DNA from: Hwanghaeella grinnelliae
GTDB taxonomy: Bacteria; Pseudomonadota; Alphaproteobacteria; UBA8366; Aestuariispiraceae
NCBI RefSeq assembly: GCF_004005845.1
Contig: NZ_SADE01000004.1
Span: forward strand, 434,001-498,000
Direction of reading: 5' to 3'
Length of the DNA stretch: 64,000 nucleotides
The translations under genes and the position numbers were made by a program. Shown piece by piece: positions 14,911 through 24,740 of this stretch. Position 1 is the first letter of the stretch, and every line of letters begins with the position of its first letter. The notes beneath the pieces were generated by a model. The model did no database searches. It was not told where the DNA came from and worked only from the letters and a program-made list of their open reading frames with translations.

Positions 14911-17900
14911 TTACGCGTCCTCCCCGCCGGACGTTGCCGCGCGGTCCGTCTCAAGCTGTAGCCAACCGCGGCGCGCGACCGTCTGGTGGTCGAGACGCGC
15001 GGTCTCGACCGTATCGGCGATCGCCGATTTCAGGGTGTGAAGCGCTCGCTCCACGATGGCGGGCGTCAGGTTGATGGCGTCGTAGCGGTCGGCCGCCGCC
15101 TCGGGATCCGGCGGATGAAGTCGGCCGACGGTCACCGCTGCGGGGTCCGTGATTACGGTTGCCGCGTTCAGCGGCCTGACCTGACCCGTCGCCAGCAGGA
15201 TTTCCCAGACTTTCGAGCCTGCGGGCCCGAAGGCGCCCAGGATATCCGTGCGGGCGATGACAGGGTGATGCGGCACGGTGTGCCAGCCGCCCGGCTCGCG
15301 CTCCAGCCAAGACCAGGAATAGCCCGGCTCCGCCGGTAGCGGCACCTCGACAGTGCCATCCGGCATCAGCAGCGGCCCGGCGGGGAAGGTAATCCGAAGG
15401 CCCGCGAGCTGCTCCCGGTAGAACTCGGGCGGCAGCGAGATTGCCTTGACCGGCAGCACCCCGGTTGTGGCGTGCACGTCACCATGGGGATCGACCAGCA
15501 TGGTCAGGTCATGCGTATCGCCGTCGAGCTTTAGGCGGAGCGGATGCGTCGCCGGGTCGTCCCCTTTGGGCGTCATGATCCCGGTATGGGCGATCCCGGC
15601 GGCCAAGTCAGGTGCCGTATAGAGCGTGCCGAGGGGCGCGCCCGGCTCCGGCGCCAGCCAATAGCCGCACAGACCGTCCGAAAGATGTCGGTGCTCGCCC
15701 AGGCGTACGGGGAAGTCCACATTCTCGACCCCGTGCGTCGGGCGCGGGCGGTCGGCTAGCCTCGCCCGGAAGGCTTCGCGCGAAAGTTCTTCCGGCAGGC
15801 CGTGTAGGGTTTCCATGGCCAAGCGGGCGCGGACCACCGCCACGGGGCGGGAGACGAGCAGCGCGCGGGCCGCGTGCTGGGTTGCATCCGCCGGGTCGAT
15901 CTGGTCCAGCCCTGCCTCCAGCGTGGCGAGGAAGGCGGCAACCCGGGTCGCGTCCCCCTCCGACAAAAGCCAGTTCACGACATCGCGCAGTCCGGGATCG
16001 GGAATCTCCCGCAGGGTAGCCGGCGCGTTGTCATCGCCGGGGGCGGGCTGCCAGGTGGCGTCGCGACCCACCGCGCCCAGGAACCGGCCCGAAGTGTCGT
16101 AGATGTCGATCGCCCCGTCTAGGAAATCGGCCAACAGCCAGCCGCGCACCGGGGTTGCGGCAGGGTGAAGCCCGCTTTCGGCATCGTCATGGGCGGCGGA
16201 GAGCCAACGGAAGCGAAGCCGCGCCGGCGGCGAGATGCGCAGGGGCAGGCGCATTCGGTCGCTGCCGCCCGAAAGCGGCGCCATTGCTGGGGTGGTATGG
16301 ACCTGGCCTGGCCGTCCTTGGCGCGTGCGGCCGAAACTGTCGATCACCCGGATTACCTGCAGAACCATTTCGCCCGACCGGATCGGATGGAATGAGGCGT
16401 CCGGCACCGGGCTCGCCGGGTGGAACCCGCCCAGCGCGGTCCGGATTCGGGCGGCGAATTCCTGTCCCGCCGGCAGTGCAAGGGGGTCGGTTACCGGCAA
16501 TTGCGGCTGACCTTCCTGCATGGTGAGCAGTTCGTTGAACCCGCCTAGCCGGGCGATGATCGGCGTTATCTGCAGGTTTGTCGTGGCCAAGGGGATGGCC
16601 CATTGCTTGGTGCCCGTCTGGGTCAGGTCGACCATCTGCCGCGTCAGACGCGACCCTTCGGACATGTTGAGGACCGCGCGTCCGGCGATATACCGGTAAG
16701 AACGCAGTAGTGACTCCGCATTGCCGGCGGGGGTGAAGTCGACGGCATCCCCGCGCAAGCTCTGACTGTTGAGGACGAAAGCGGGATCATAAGCGCCGGT
16801 CTCCCCGTTGGTGCCGTCGGCCAGGCTTTCGATCTCCGCCTGCCACTCGAATTCGATGGGGTGCCAGTCGTCGGGATTCGAGACCCGCGCCTCTCCCATT
16901 ATGGTCTCATCGGCTATCAGCTTCTCAAGTGCTTTGGGGACCGCTTTTTTGTCGCGGTTCCAACTGCCTGTATCGATACGGCGGCAACGCAGCAAGCCGC
17001 CCGGTTCCGCGGCGCCGTCCTGTCCGTGCCGATCGGACGGCATCAAGGCCTTACCCTCCAGCGAGAGGACCGGGTCCTGTGGCGCGTAGAACCGCGCGCC
17101 TGGTGTCTGCCGAAGGGTCAGGGCCATGCCTTCCGCATTTGCGTCGTCCAGCGCGGCCTGAAGTTCGGCCGTGGCATCCGCCACGGCGCGCGCCAGCGTC
17201 GCATGACGCGCGGCGAGCGCGGGCTGCTCGCCGGCTGGCGTCAGCAGAATTGCCAAGCCGTTCTGAAAGTTCACATTGTGGTTTTCCAGCCCGACCGCCT
17301 GCATGCCCGGTGGCACTTCCAGCCGGAACGGACTCCCCCCGTCGCCGTGCCAGGAGAAGGGGCCGAGGCAGCGGCCGAAACTTGTTTCGACGTAGAGCGT
17401 GGCGAGCACCCTGTGCCCACCGTAATCGACCAATGTGCCGCTCAACGCTCTCAGGACCTCGCCGTCCTTGAAGCGAACTTCGTGCGGGTTGCCGCTGCGC
17501 GGTGCCCGAGCTGTCCCCGATGCGCCGAGGGGAATGACATCGTCGATAATCAAACCCGAGGACACGATCAGCCCGCGGATCGGCGCCCGGGGGTCGGGAA
17601 CCTCGCGCAGCACCGTTCCTTTTGCGATCCCGGCCACGGGCCCAATCCGGAAAGGGTCGGCGGCGGCAAGGCCGGACGCCGTTTCCACAAGCACCCGCCC
17701 AACCGCATCCCTGGCGATGATCAGGTCGCCCTTTTCCGCCATTTGTTGTTCCAGCGGCTCAAGACAGTTTCGGGCAATCCATGCCCGCATACCGTCCACA
17801 TCGGCGTTGACCGGTGCGCGAGGGTCTTCCGGGATCAGTGTCCGCAGATAGTGCGACCAGCCGTTGAAGAGTGCCTGGCGCAGCGAGTCCTCGCGGTCCG

Positions 17901-19338
17901 CCGCCCTGTCATAGGCGCCCTGCGCCGCGTTAAGGCGGTTCAGCAGGTCCGCCAGCGCTGCGGGCAGTTTAAGCCCCGCCGTTTCCGGGTTCGACCCGGT
18001 TTCCGCTGGACGGATGGCCCATTCCGCATGTCCCTTACGGGCTGTGAAACGCTCAAGGTGCCGGGCCTCGTCGATCTTTCCGGCAAGATCTCGGACCTCA
18101 TCGGAATGGTCGCGGCCGGACAGCGTGCGCATGACCTCCTCGTGCGAGACGATATCGTCCGGGATACCCCGCATGACATGGGTCGTGAAGGCCTCCAGCG
18201 GACTTTCACCGACGGAGATCCGATCCAGAGTCAATTCCGGCGGTGTTTCGGGCACGCCGTCCCCAGGTGCCACGCGGACGCTTCCCATACACAGCAGGGA
18301 TTGCGGCAATGCATCTGCCGTGTCGTCGTCGATCCGCCAACCGAACCGCTCCCCGACAAGGGTTGCAAGGGCGGCTCGTGCCTCTTTCTCGGTAAGCGGC
18401 AATTCGTGCTCTGCTCGCCCATCGTGATTCGCCGCGCCGGGTTTGAATCGCAAGAGTGTTACAAGCGCCGTGCGCGCGTCTTCCAAGGTAACCGGCTTAT
18501 TGGGATCGTCCCGCCCGTGGCGATCTTTCGCCGCCTCGAGTGCGGCCCTCAATCGCTTGGTATCGCCTGCCACGCTTCGCAGCAACTGGCCAAGGGGATC
18601 TTCCGCTTCCGTACCGAACCAGCCGAAGACGTGATAGACCCTCTCTTCGGTGCCGGGATCGGGGTCGTGGCAGCCGAAGACCGACCGGCAGCTTGGATAA
18701 TGCGCCGCGAAAACGGGATCGCCGTAACCAAGCGCAGTGAGCGCCGGGGCGATATTGGTCAGGTGCTGGCCGTGATCGAAAATGTCCGCGTCCTGTTTAC
18801 TCCAATCCTTGCCGGACAGCTCGAACTGCCGGCCCAACCGAATGTAGGGGCGACCGGTTTCTTGCGCATGCGGCAGGGGGTAGGCGATGGCGTCTCCCGC
18901 CGCGTTCGGATCGGGGTGGACATAGTCGCTCTCGACCAGCCAAGCCTTATCGACCGTTTTTGGCTTGGCCTTGGCTTTGCTCTTGCCCGTACTCTTTCCC
19001 GTCGCTTGGGCCATGCGTAGCACGAGCCAGCGGTTCGGCGCGGCCGGCACCCACAAACCGTCAACCGAGATCCCCGCGCCCGGGCGCTGTACCGTGGCGC
19101 CCCGGGCCAAGCCGTCGGGCAGAGCCCAGTGCAGATGCACGCCGGGGGCGAGCCAATGTGTGTGGTCGGAGAACGGCTCGGCAGCAACCACTTCCGCCAG
19201 TGGCGGTGTGGAGGCGTTGTGATCCCGCTTTCCATCGGTCCAGGGCAGCCGCTCGAACGACACTCTGGGGCCGACGACGGGTTTCTCCCGTTCAAGCCGC
19301 AATCCGTCGACGGCGATGGGAATCCCTAGCATGGTCAT
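14911..19338 (-). CDS. Giant hypothetical protein, 1475 residues
   Basis: The largest member of the - strand operon. The ATG at 19338 overlaps the previous stop as ATGA, pointing to translational coupling. The N-terminus has an LAPGVHLHWALPDGL motif and a PNRWLVLRM segment. Further on are a Lys-rich stretch (STGKSKAKAKPK), long beta-rich regions, Ala/Arg-rich helical parts near residues 450-500 and 720-760, and a Trp-rich YSWSWLE segment near the C-terminus. There is no signal peptide or membrane helix and no enzymatic motif I trust. I do not recognise a family. It always reads as one unbroken frame with GC-rich codon use like its operon partners. It is presumably a structural or scaffold component of whatever the operon builds. 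Confidence 0.75.
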   Translation of the reverse strand: MTMLGIPIAVDGLRLEREKPVVGPRVSFERLPWTDGKRDHNASTPPLAEVVAAEPFSDHTHWLAPGVHLHWALPDGLARGATVQRPGAGISVDGLWVPAAPNRWLVLRMAQATGKSTGKSKAKAKPKTVDKAWLVESDYVHPDPNAAGDAIAYPLPHAQETGRPYIRLGRQFELSGKDWSKQDADIFDHGQHLTNIAPALTALGYGDPVFAAHYPSCRSVFGCHDPDPGTEERVYHVFGWFGTEAEDPLGQLLRSVAGDTKRLRAALEAAKDRHGRDDPNKPVTLEDARTALVTLLRFKPGAANHDGRAEHELPLTEKEARAALATLVGERFGWRIDDDTADALPQSLLCMGSVRVAPGDGVPETPPELTLDRISVGESPLEAFTTHVMRGIPDDIVSHEEVMRTLSGRDHSDEVRDLAGKIDEARHLERFTARKGHAEWAIRPAETGSNPETAGLKLPAALADLLNRLNAAQGAYDRAADREDSLRQALFNGWSHYLRTLIPEDPRAPVNADVDGMRAWIARNCLEPLEQQMAEKGDLIIARDAVGRVLVETASGLAAADPFRIGPVAGIAKGTVLREVPDPRAPIRGLIVSSGLIIDDVIPLGASGTARAPRSGNPHEVRFKDGEVLRALSGTLVDYGGHRVLATLYVETSFGRCLGPFSWHGDGGSPFRLEVPPGMQAVGLENHNVNFQNGLAILLTPAGEQPALAARHATLARAVADATAELQAALDDANAEGMALTLRQTPGARFYAPQDPVLSLEGKALMPSDRHGQDGAAEPGGLLRCRRIDTGSWNRDKKAVPKALEKLIADETIMGEARVSNPDDWHPIEFEWQAEIESLADGTNGETGAYDPAFVLNSQSLRGDAVDFTPAGNAESLLRSYRYIAGRAVLNMSEGSRLTRQMVDLTQTGTKQWAIPLATTNLQITPIIARLGGFNELLTMQEGQPQLPVTDPLALPAGQEFAARIRTALGGFHPASPVPDASFHPIRSGEMVLQVIRVIDSFGRTRQGRPGQVHTTPAMAPLSGGSDRMRLPLRISPPARLRFRWLSAAHDDAESGLHPAATPVRGWLLADFLDGAIDIYDTSGRFLGAVGRDATWQPAPGDDNAPATLREIPDPGLRDVVNWLLSEGDATRVAAFLATLEAGLDQIDPADATQHAARALLVSRPVAVVRARLAMETLHGLPEELSREAFRARLADRPRPTHGVENVDFPVRLGEHRHLSDGLCGYWLAPEPGAPLGTLYTAPDLAAGIAHTGIMTPKGDDPATHPLRLKLDGDTHDLTMLVDPHGDVHATTGVLPVKAISLPPEFYREQLAGLRITFPAGPLLMPDGTVEVPLPAEPGYSWSWLEREPGGWHTVPHHPVIARTDILGAFGPAGSKVWEILLATGQVRPLNAATVITDPAAVTVGRLHPPDPEAAADRYDAINLTPAIVERALHTLKSAIADTVETARLDHQTVARRGWLQLETDRAATSGGEDA

Positions 19339-21206
19339 TTAGGAACCTCGATCCTGACGGTGAGGCGCGGCACGCCTTTGACGAGTTCGGATTGGAAATC
19401 CCCGGAATGTGTTTTTCCTTTGGCGAGGGCGGCGATATCGAGCACGCCCGTGCCGCTCGCCCGTTCATGGCTGGGTTTTCCGGTAGCGCCGTCGATGGGC
19501 ACGGCGAAATGCATCGCCTGGGGATGCGGATGAATGTCGATATGCTCCACTCGCTGGTCGAAGATGACGAGCAGCGTGTCTCGCCCCAACCGGTCGAAAC
19601 GCAAAATTTTTACGGGCGTGTCGTCTTGCTCCGTCAGGCCATCGACGATCAGATGCGGCCATCCGGTCACGATGCGGGAACGGATCAGCACGCCGCTGCG
19701 ATAAACCTCGTCCCGCATCAAGGCCTTTAGTTCCGGTTCATTGTCGACCAGGGCCTCGTCTTCCCGCTGCAAGGCGGTCGACGTCCGCCCGACAGAAAAC
19801 GCGCCATCCATCAGCGCGTGGACCCATTTCGGATCGAGGTAAAAGGGCATCACCGTCTCCTGCGGCAGCAGGTCGGGCCGCGGCACGAGATAATCGAACG
19901 GCACGCGGTGTAGAAGGCCGAGGGCCTGTTCGAACCACTCTGTCAGCGCAAAGGGCGGCGGTCCGGCGGTCTCGATATCATCGACGCCTGCATCTTTGAG
20001 GCGCCCTATGGCGCGGGTCGCTTCCGCGTGGTGACGTTTCCACTGACGAAGCTTGATACCGATTTCCGGATCGCGCACCGCGATCAGGCGGCCCAACTCC
20101 CAGGCGGCGGCATAGGAAATATCCTCCATTCCCGTGGCGGCATCGCGACGGATCAGCGCCTCCGCCCGCAAAGCTGGAAGCTGGGGTGCGAAGAACTGGA
20201 GGTGCGGGACGAGCGGGCCTCGGTACCAGGCCGCCGTTGGACGGCCTTCGCGGGAGGAAAGGCGCATCGGCACTGCCCCGTCCACGACCGGCGCGCGCGT
20301 GCGCTTGGCCCGGCTCGGCACGTCAAGCATGGGGGGACGCGTCTTTAGCCCCAACAACAACGTCTTCAGGTCCTGGGCTGGCGCGGATGTCGAGAAGCTC
20401 CAGCTCGTTAGGCTGATGAGGCGAACTGTTCCCTGCTGCTTGCGCTCTGCCCAATGCACCGGATCGGGCTTGGCATTCTTGCGAGTGTCCTTGTGGTATT
20501 GATGCTCCAGCGAAACCAAGTGCGCCGCGTAGCGAAGCGTCTCGCCCGTCACAGACGGCGGAACCCGGTTCGCCAGGATCACTGATTGGGGCTTGCCGAC
20601 GTCACGCCCGTCGCCCGGCGTGACATCCCGCACGGTCGCCAACCAGGAAAGATCGCCATAAGAGGGCAGCACTTCCTTGGCCAGTGCGATCGGTAAGTCC
20701 AAGACGCTTACCTTCTGCTTCGGGTCGTCACCCGCATCGGGCGTGAGCTTCTCGAAGCTGGATGTCTTTCCCTTGCTCGATGCCAGTAGCGTGTCCGCAT
20801 CCACTGTTGAAACGAGGCCTGCGACCTCATGCTCTTCGAAAATCAGTAGCGCCAGCCAGGGGGCGCCGTCGTCATGGCCGGTACTCGCATCCTTATGACG
20901 TGCGGTTCTTTCCCAGGGCAAGGTGTCGCGGCGCAGGATCACATGGGGCAGGACCGCAGAGAAATTGCCGCTTGCGCCGCGCGGTGGGAATTGCGCGGCA
21001 ATATCCGTCGGCTGCAGGGCGAAACGCGGCGCCTGAACGGCAAAATCGGCACGCCGTTTGGCCTGAAGCGTGCCGCCGGTGGCCGGGCTGGCGGTGTGGG
21101 TCACGGTTACGGTCAGCGTGCCTGCGGTCAGCGCGGGCCGATGACTTTCCACAAAATGGAAGCTGTCGTCGGGGTGCAGCCGCGGCGCAAGGAGGTCGTT
21201 GGACAT
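19335..21206 (-). CDS. Hypothetical protein, 623 residues
   Basis: An unrecognised soluble-looking protein. It begins with MSNDLLAPRLHPDDSFHF, followed by a beta-rich N-terminal domain containing TLTVTVTHTAS. The middle has WLALLIFEEHEV and Arg-rich segments, then a helical region around WELGRLIAVRDPEIGIKLRQ. The end returns to alternating hydrophobic strands (LLVIFDQRVEHIDIHPHPQ). It starts 3 bases after the stop of the 1176-residue gene and ends overlapping the start of the 1475-residue gene by 4 bases. This strict packing argues for made-together subunits. No signal peptide, membrane segment or catalytic motif could be identified. Confidence 0.75.
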   Translation of the reverse strand: MSNDLLAPRLHPDDSFHFVESHRPALTAGTLTVTVTHTASPATGGTLQAKRRADFAVQAPRFALQPTDIAAQFPPRGASGNFSAVLPHVILRRDTLPWERTARHKDASTGHDDGAPWLALLIFEEHEVAGLVSTVDADTLLASSKGKTSSFEKLTPDAGDDPKQKVSVLDLPIALAKEVLPSYGDLSWLATVRDVTPGDGRDVGKPQSVILANRVPPSVTGETLRYAAHLVSLEHQYHKDTRKNAKPDPVHWAERKQQGTVRLISLTSWSFSTSAPAQDLKTLLLGLKTRPPMLDVPSRAKRTRAPVVDGAVPMRLSSREGRPTAAWYRGPLVPHLQFFAPQLPALRAEALIRRDAATGMEDISYAAAWELGRLIAVRDPEIGIKLRQWKRHHAEATRAIGRLKDAGVDDIETAGPPPFALTEWFEQALGLLHRVPFDYLVPRPDLLPQETVMPFYLDPKWVHALMDGAFSVGRTSTALQREDEALVDNEPELKALMRDEVYRSGVLIRSRIVTGWPHLIVDGLTEQDDTPVKILRFDRLGRDTLLVIFDQRVEHIDIHPHPQAMHFAVPIDGATGKPSHERASGTGVLDIAALAKGKTHSGDFQSELVKGVPRLTVRIEVPK

Positions 21207-21209
21207 CGG

Positions 21210-24200
21210 TCAGGACACTCCCGCTAGGACCGGATCGGCCATGGTCAGCCCTGTCGTATCGAGCCCTAGTTCGGCAAGTTCGTCACGTGGCAGGTCCTTC
21301 GCATCAGCGCCTGTAAAAGGATCGGGTGGTCCCCAGAATTGCTCCGCGATGTCGGGAATGTCGTCACCGTATTCCACGTCACCGAAAGTGAGGGTCTTGG
21401 AGTCTCCCGGCGTGACCCGCTTTCTGTGATGCAGCGTGAATCCGGTGACGGCGTTAATGGGGGCTGCACCCTGTGGCACTTTCCGGCCAGGATGCCAGAG
21501 TGCCGCAGGAACGCCGGCCATTTCCGGCACGGCCTCGAAATCCGCGGCGACATCCGCTCCGTCCAGCGTTATTTCAATCGTGACCTCGGATTTGTTCAAC
21601 TTGATGCCCCACATCGGCGGCATGCCGAACCCGCCCTTGGGCTTGGTGATCTTCACGTTCTTGGCCTTTTTACCTTTGCCAAGCGTGGCCTTGGACACCG
21701 GAACCAGCGTGGAGGTGCCGAGCTTCAGAGCTGCGGCCGCTACCACGGGGATATCGCCGAGCTTTCCGACTTGGCCTTCATGGATGGAGATGCCCAGGGT
21801 CTTTTCCGCCGCGGCCCGTTTGTCGATGCCCAGGAACTTCGCCTGGAAATCGATCCAAGAAATCGGTGGGGCGAAAGGCGGCGCACCTGACCCGAAGTCG
21901 ATATCGAAAGAGAAGATCCACCAGTCGACATTGGCTGTCCCCGAGAAATCGGGGCCCCAGACATGCAGGTTTGCGGAGGCCGAGGTGTGGAAGCACTTCC
22001 ACCGCGCGCCGATCCCGATATGCATGCTGGCGTCGTAGTGGAACGGTTCCCAACCGATCAGCACGTCGAGCGTGAAGTCCGCCCAGGCATGCAGGGATCC
22101 GTCGTTTACCTGGACGTGGAGACCACCGCCGACCATCACTTCGGAAGGCGTTAGCGCGAAATAGCCATCGCCCTTGATATACACTTCAGGGGTGACCTGG
22201 AATTTCAATTCGACACGCGGCACCCGCGGATAGTGCTTGTGATGGGCTTGGGCGAGGTAACCGCGACGATAGCCGCCGACCGAAAGGACGAAGTCGCCGG
22301 CATGCGCGCCCGACGACCAGGACGAAAATGCGAAACCGCCGGAGAGATGGCAAAGCGGGGAATAGACATAGGATCGCGGATTGATCAGGCCTTGAACCGA
22401 CATCTCGCCGCGTTCCGGCGCGACACGGGCGACCAGGTCGATATCCACATGCGCCAGGGCAGGCGTTTCTTTCAGCCGGCCGGGCGGCACCGCATAAGAC
22501 GCAGTGCCGACGAGGTCGACTTCGAAACTGCGCCCGAACGAGACGATGGCCACCGCCTCGCAGTGCAATAGCTGGAAAGAATTGAACTTGATCCCGGCTG
22601 CCAGGAAATATTCACCCAGTTCGGGCGCGACGTAGTCGTGGAGGGCCTTGAGCTGTTCCAGCGGATCCTCGTCCGGTGCGTCCCCGGCCGCTTTCTGTCG
22701 TGCGGCGGTCAACAATGGAAATCTATGGACCTCTGAGACCTCGGGCATTTTCAGGCGGCGATGCACCCCGACACCACCGGCCAATCCCTCGACGAAGAAG
22801 AAAACCGGCCCGCCCAGCGGCATGTCGAGCGCGCCGAAGGCGAAGACCGACGGCGTATCGCCCAGCATCGTGAAAGCACCCAGCGCGTGAAGCGTGAACC
22901 GTGGCACCCCGATGGTCGCCGACCCTACAAAGTCCCCTTCGTCCTGTAGGAAAGCGGCGCCGATTTCCACCGTGCCGCGCTGGATGTGAAGGCCCGCCCC
23001 GTTCAAGTGCGGCGTCAATGACCTGGTCTTGAAGTTGTATCCCGCGCCGAGCCCGTTGAGCCCTAGCGAAAGCCCTGCGACGGAGAGTTCCGCGTCAAAG
23101 GCGAGGTCTGCGCGACCATTGCCGATCTTGTGGCCGACCCGGTGCACATGCAGGGGGCCGAGCGCCATGCCGATCTCGCTCCAATCCAGCCCGGCGCTCG
23201 TTGCCGGCGCGGGGGCGGCGGGCGCGGGTTTCGACGGCGGTGCGGGGCCGGTCGCACCTTGCTGCGCACCGTCCAGGACCTCAACGAGATCGCCGAGTTG
23301 AAGCACCGCGGACAGATGCGCCCCCGGCTTGGCTTTGTCCGGAACATGCGCCTTGCCCGGCAGCATGCCGCGGGCAGTGTCGATTTGCCCCTTCGGGAAC
23401 TTGGCGGACAGAAAATAGGGGTCGAGCATCAGGCCAAGGCGTCCACCATGGGGCAGGAACCCGCCGACGACCGGCAGATTACCCAACCGGGACAGGTCGA
23501 TCCCGGCATCGATCTCCGCGGCGATCAGGGCATTGCCCTTGGCGTCTGAGACGAGGCCGATGGCCGCCACATGAACGTCGATGCCTTTCAACACGCCGGC
23601 GGCATCGGCACCCAGCGCGTCCGCGATATCCGCGAGTGACAGGGGACGTGTTCCCGCTGCCTCATAACCCGCCGCCAGCAGGGTGCCGTCCTTGGATTCG
23701 AGGTCGAGCGTGAGCGTTACCGCGCCAAGCGTCATCTTGCCGGTCAGGCTTGGCCCGTCCGCGGTCTTTACGACCTGCACCTCCAACTCCGCATCGTGGC
23801 GCCAATCCAAAGTCGCGGCAAAGGAATAGCTGCCTGCCTTGCTGTCCAGTTCCAGATCGAGGTGGCGGAGCGCCAATCCCGCCAACGGCGCGGGCAGGGT
23901 CAGCGAATGGTGCTCGTGGGCGGATACCGCATCGATCACGTCCTGAATGCTTATTCCTTTCTTGGCCGCATCGAAACGACCCGCCACCCACCAGCCGCCT
24001 GGACCCACCTTTGCCTCTGCCTCGATCTCGATTTTGCCCTTTTTTCCGAGATCGACTCGGAAGAGCGCATCGGCTGAAACCTCTACGCCGGTCGATGCGG
24101 CGAGGTCGAGTGTTCCGGCGGCCCGTGCCAGCGTCACCGGACCGATGGAGAACAAATCTTCCAGTTCGACATAGAGATCGGCAAAGCGCAGCGGTATGGA

Positions 24201-24740
24201 AGCCAACATTGATGCACGCGCCAAATGCGGGCCGCTCGCATCGGCGAGACCGCGGGCATGCAGGATTGCCTCGGCCTCCGGTCCCGGTTGAAGCGTGAGG
24301 CGCACGACCTGGGCCGGCAATTCCAGTGTCGCGTCAAGTTGCTGTCCGTCGATGTCCAATCCCACGGTGGCCGTCGCACGCAATTTGCGGGCGATCCATT
24401 CGAACCGCGCCGAGCCCAGACGGAAGGCCAGAGTCCCGCCAAGCGATACCGGGTGGTCGTCCCAACTGACGGTGAAGGAGAGATCCACTTGACCGGTCGC
24501 GGGCACGCGATAGAGGTCCAGGTCGGACAGCCTGAGCGCTTGCAACGGCACATCTTCGGGCGCGAATCCGACACCGCCGCCGAGATCGGCGATCAGTTGG
24601 GCCAGGTCGCGCAGGGTTACGCCGTCTGATGTGACCTGCAGCCGGTCGCGGGAAAGAATGACCGGTCCCTCGGCCACGGGCCGGGGCAGGTGTTCCAGCA
24701 GAGCATCGCGGAAGCGTTCGAATTCGGTCATGGCGCTCAT
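21210..24740 (-). CDS. DUF6603-like giant beta-rich protein
   Basis: A 1176-residue protein made largely of alternating hydrophobic/polar strands in repeated blocks such as LDLAASTGVEVSADALFRVDL and VELEVQVV-type segments, suggesting a long beta-sheet groove or solenoid. A Gly-rich stretch with FFFVEGLAGGVGVHRRLK, followed by a polar region and LLTAARQK, fits my memory of the DUF6603 family, which occurs as very large proteins of unknown function in bacteria and fungi. That assignment is tentative. A Pro/Ala linker (PAPPSKPAPAAPAPATSAG) splits it near residue 500. The start ATG overlaps the previous stop (ATGA). No signal peptide is seen. Lipid binding or scaffold roles are possible but not shown by the sequence. 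Confidence 0.75.
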   Translation of the reverse strand: MSAMTEFERFRDALLEHLPRPVAEGPVILSRDRLQVTSDGVTLRDLAQLIADLGGGVGFAPEDVPLQALRLSDLDLYRVPATGQVDLSFTVSWDDHPVSLGGTLAFRLGSARFEWIARKLRATATVGLDIDGQQLDATLELPAQVVRLTLQPGPEAEAILHARGLADASGPHLARASMLASIPLRFADLYVELEDLFSIGPVTLARAAGTLDLAASTGVEVSADALFRVDLGKKGKIEIEAEAKVGPGGWWVAGRFDAAKKGISIQDVIDAVSAHEHHSLTLPAPLAGLALRHLDLELDSKAGSYSFAATLDWRHDAELEVQVVKTADGPSLTGKMTLGAVTLTLDLESKDGTLLAAGYEAAGTRPLSLADIADALGADAAGVLKGIDVHVAAIGLVSDAKGNALIAAEIDAGIDLSRLGNLPVVGGFLPHGGRLGLMLDPYFLSAKFPKGQIDTARGMLPGKAHVPDKAKPGAHLSAVLQLGDLVEVLDGAQQGATGPAPPSKPAPAAPAPATSAGLDWSEIGMALGPLHVHRVGHKIGNGRADLAFDAELSVAGLSLGLNGLGAGYNFKTRSLTPHLNGAGLHIQRGTVEIGAAFLQDEGDFVGSATIGVPRFTLHALGAFTMLGDTPSVFAFGALDMPLGGPVFFFVEGLAGGVGVHRRLKMPEVSEVHRFPLLTAARQKAAGDAPDEDPLEQLKALHDYVAPELGEYFLAAGIKFNSFQLLHCEAVAIVSFGRSFEVDLVGTASYAVPPGRLKETPALAHVDIDLVARVAPERGEMSVQGLINPRSYVYSPLCHLSGGFAFSSWSSGAHAGDFVLSVGGYRRGYLAQAHHKHYPRVPRVELKFQVTPEVYIKGDGYFALTPSEVMVGGGLHVQVNDGSLHAWADFTLDVLIGWEPFHYDASMHIGIGARWKCFHTSASANLHVWGPDFSGTANVDWWIFSFDIDFGSGAPPFAPPISWIDFQAKFLGIDKRAAAEKTLGISIHEGQVGKLGDIPVVAAAALKLGTSTLVPVSKATLGKGKKAKNVKITKPKGGFGMPPMWGIKLNKSEVTIEITLDGADVAADFEAVPEMAGVPAALWHPGRKVPQGAAPINAVTGFTLHHRKRVTPGDSKTLTFGDVEYGDDIPDIAEQFWGPPDPFTGADAKDLPRDELAELGLDTTGLTMADPVLAGVS

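Noticed and set aside
16861..19020. Long + strand open frame of 719 codons
   Set aside because: It lies fully inside the 1475-residue gene on the other strand. The product is Arg/Cys/His-rich without family features, typical of an antisense shadow in GC-rich DNA.
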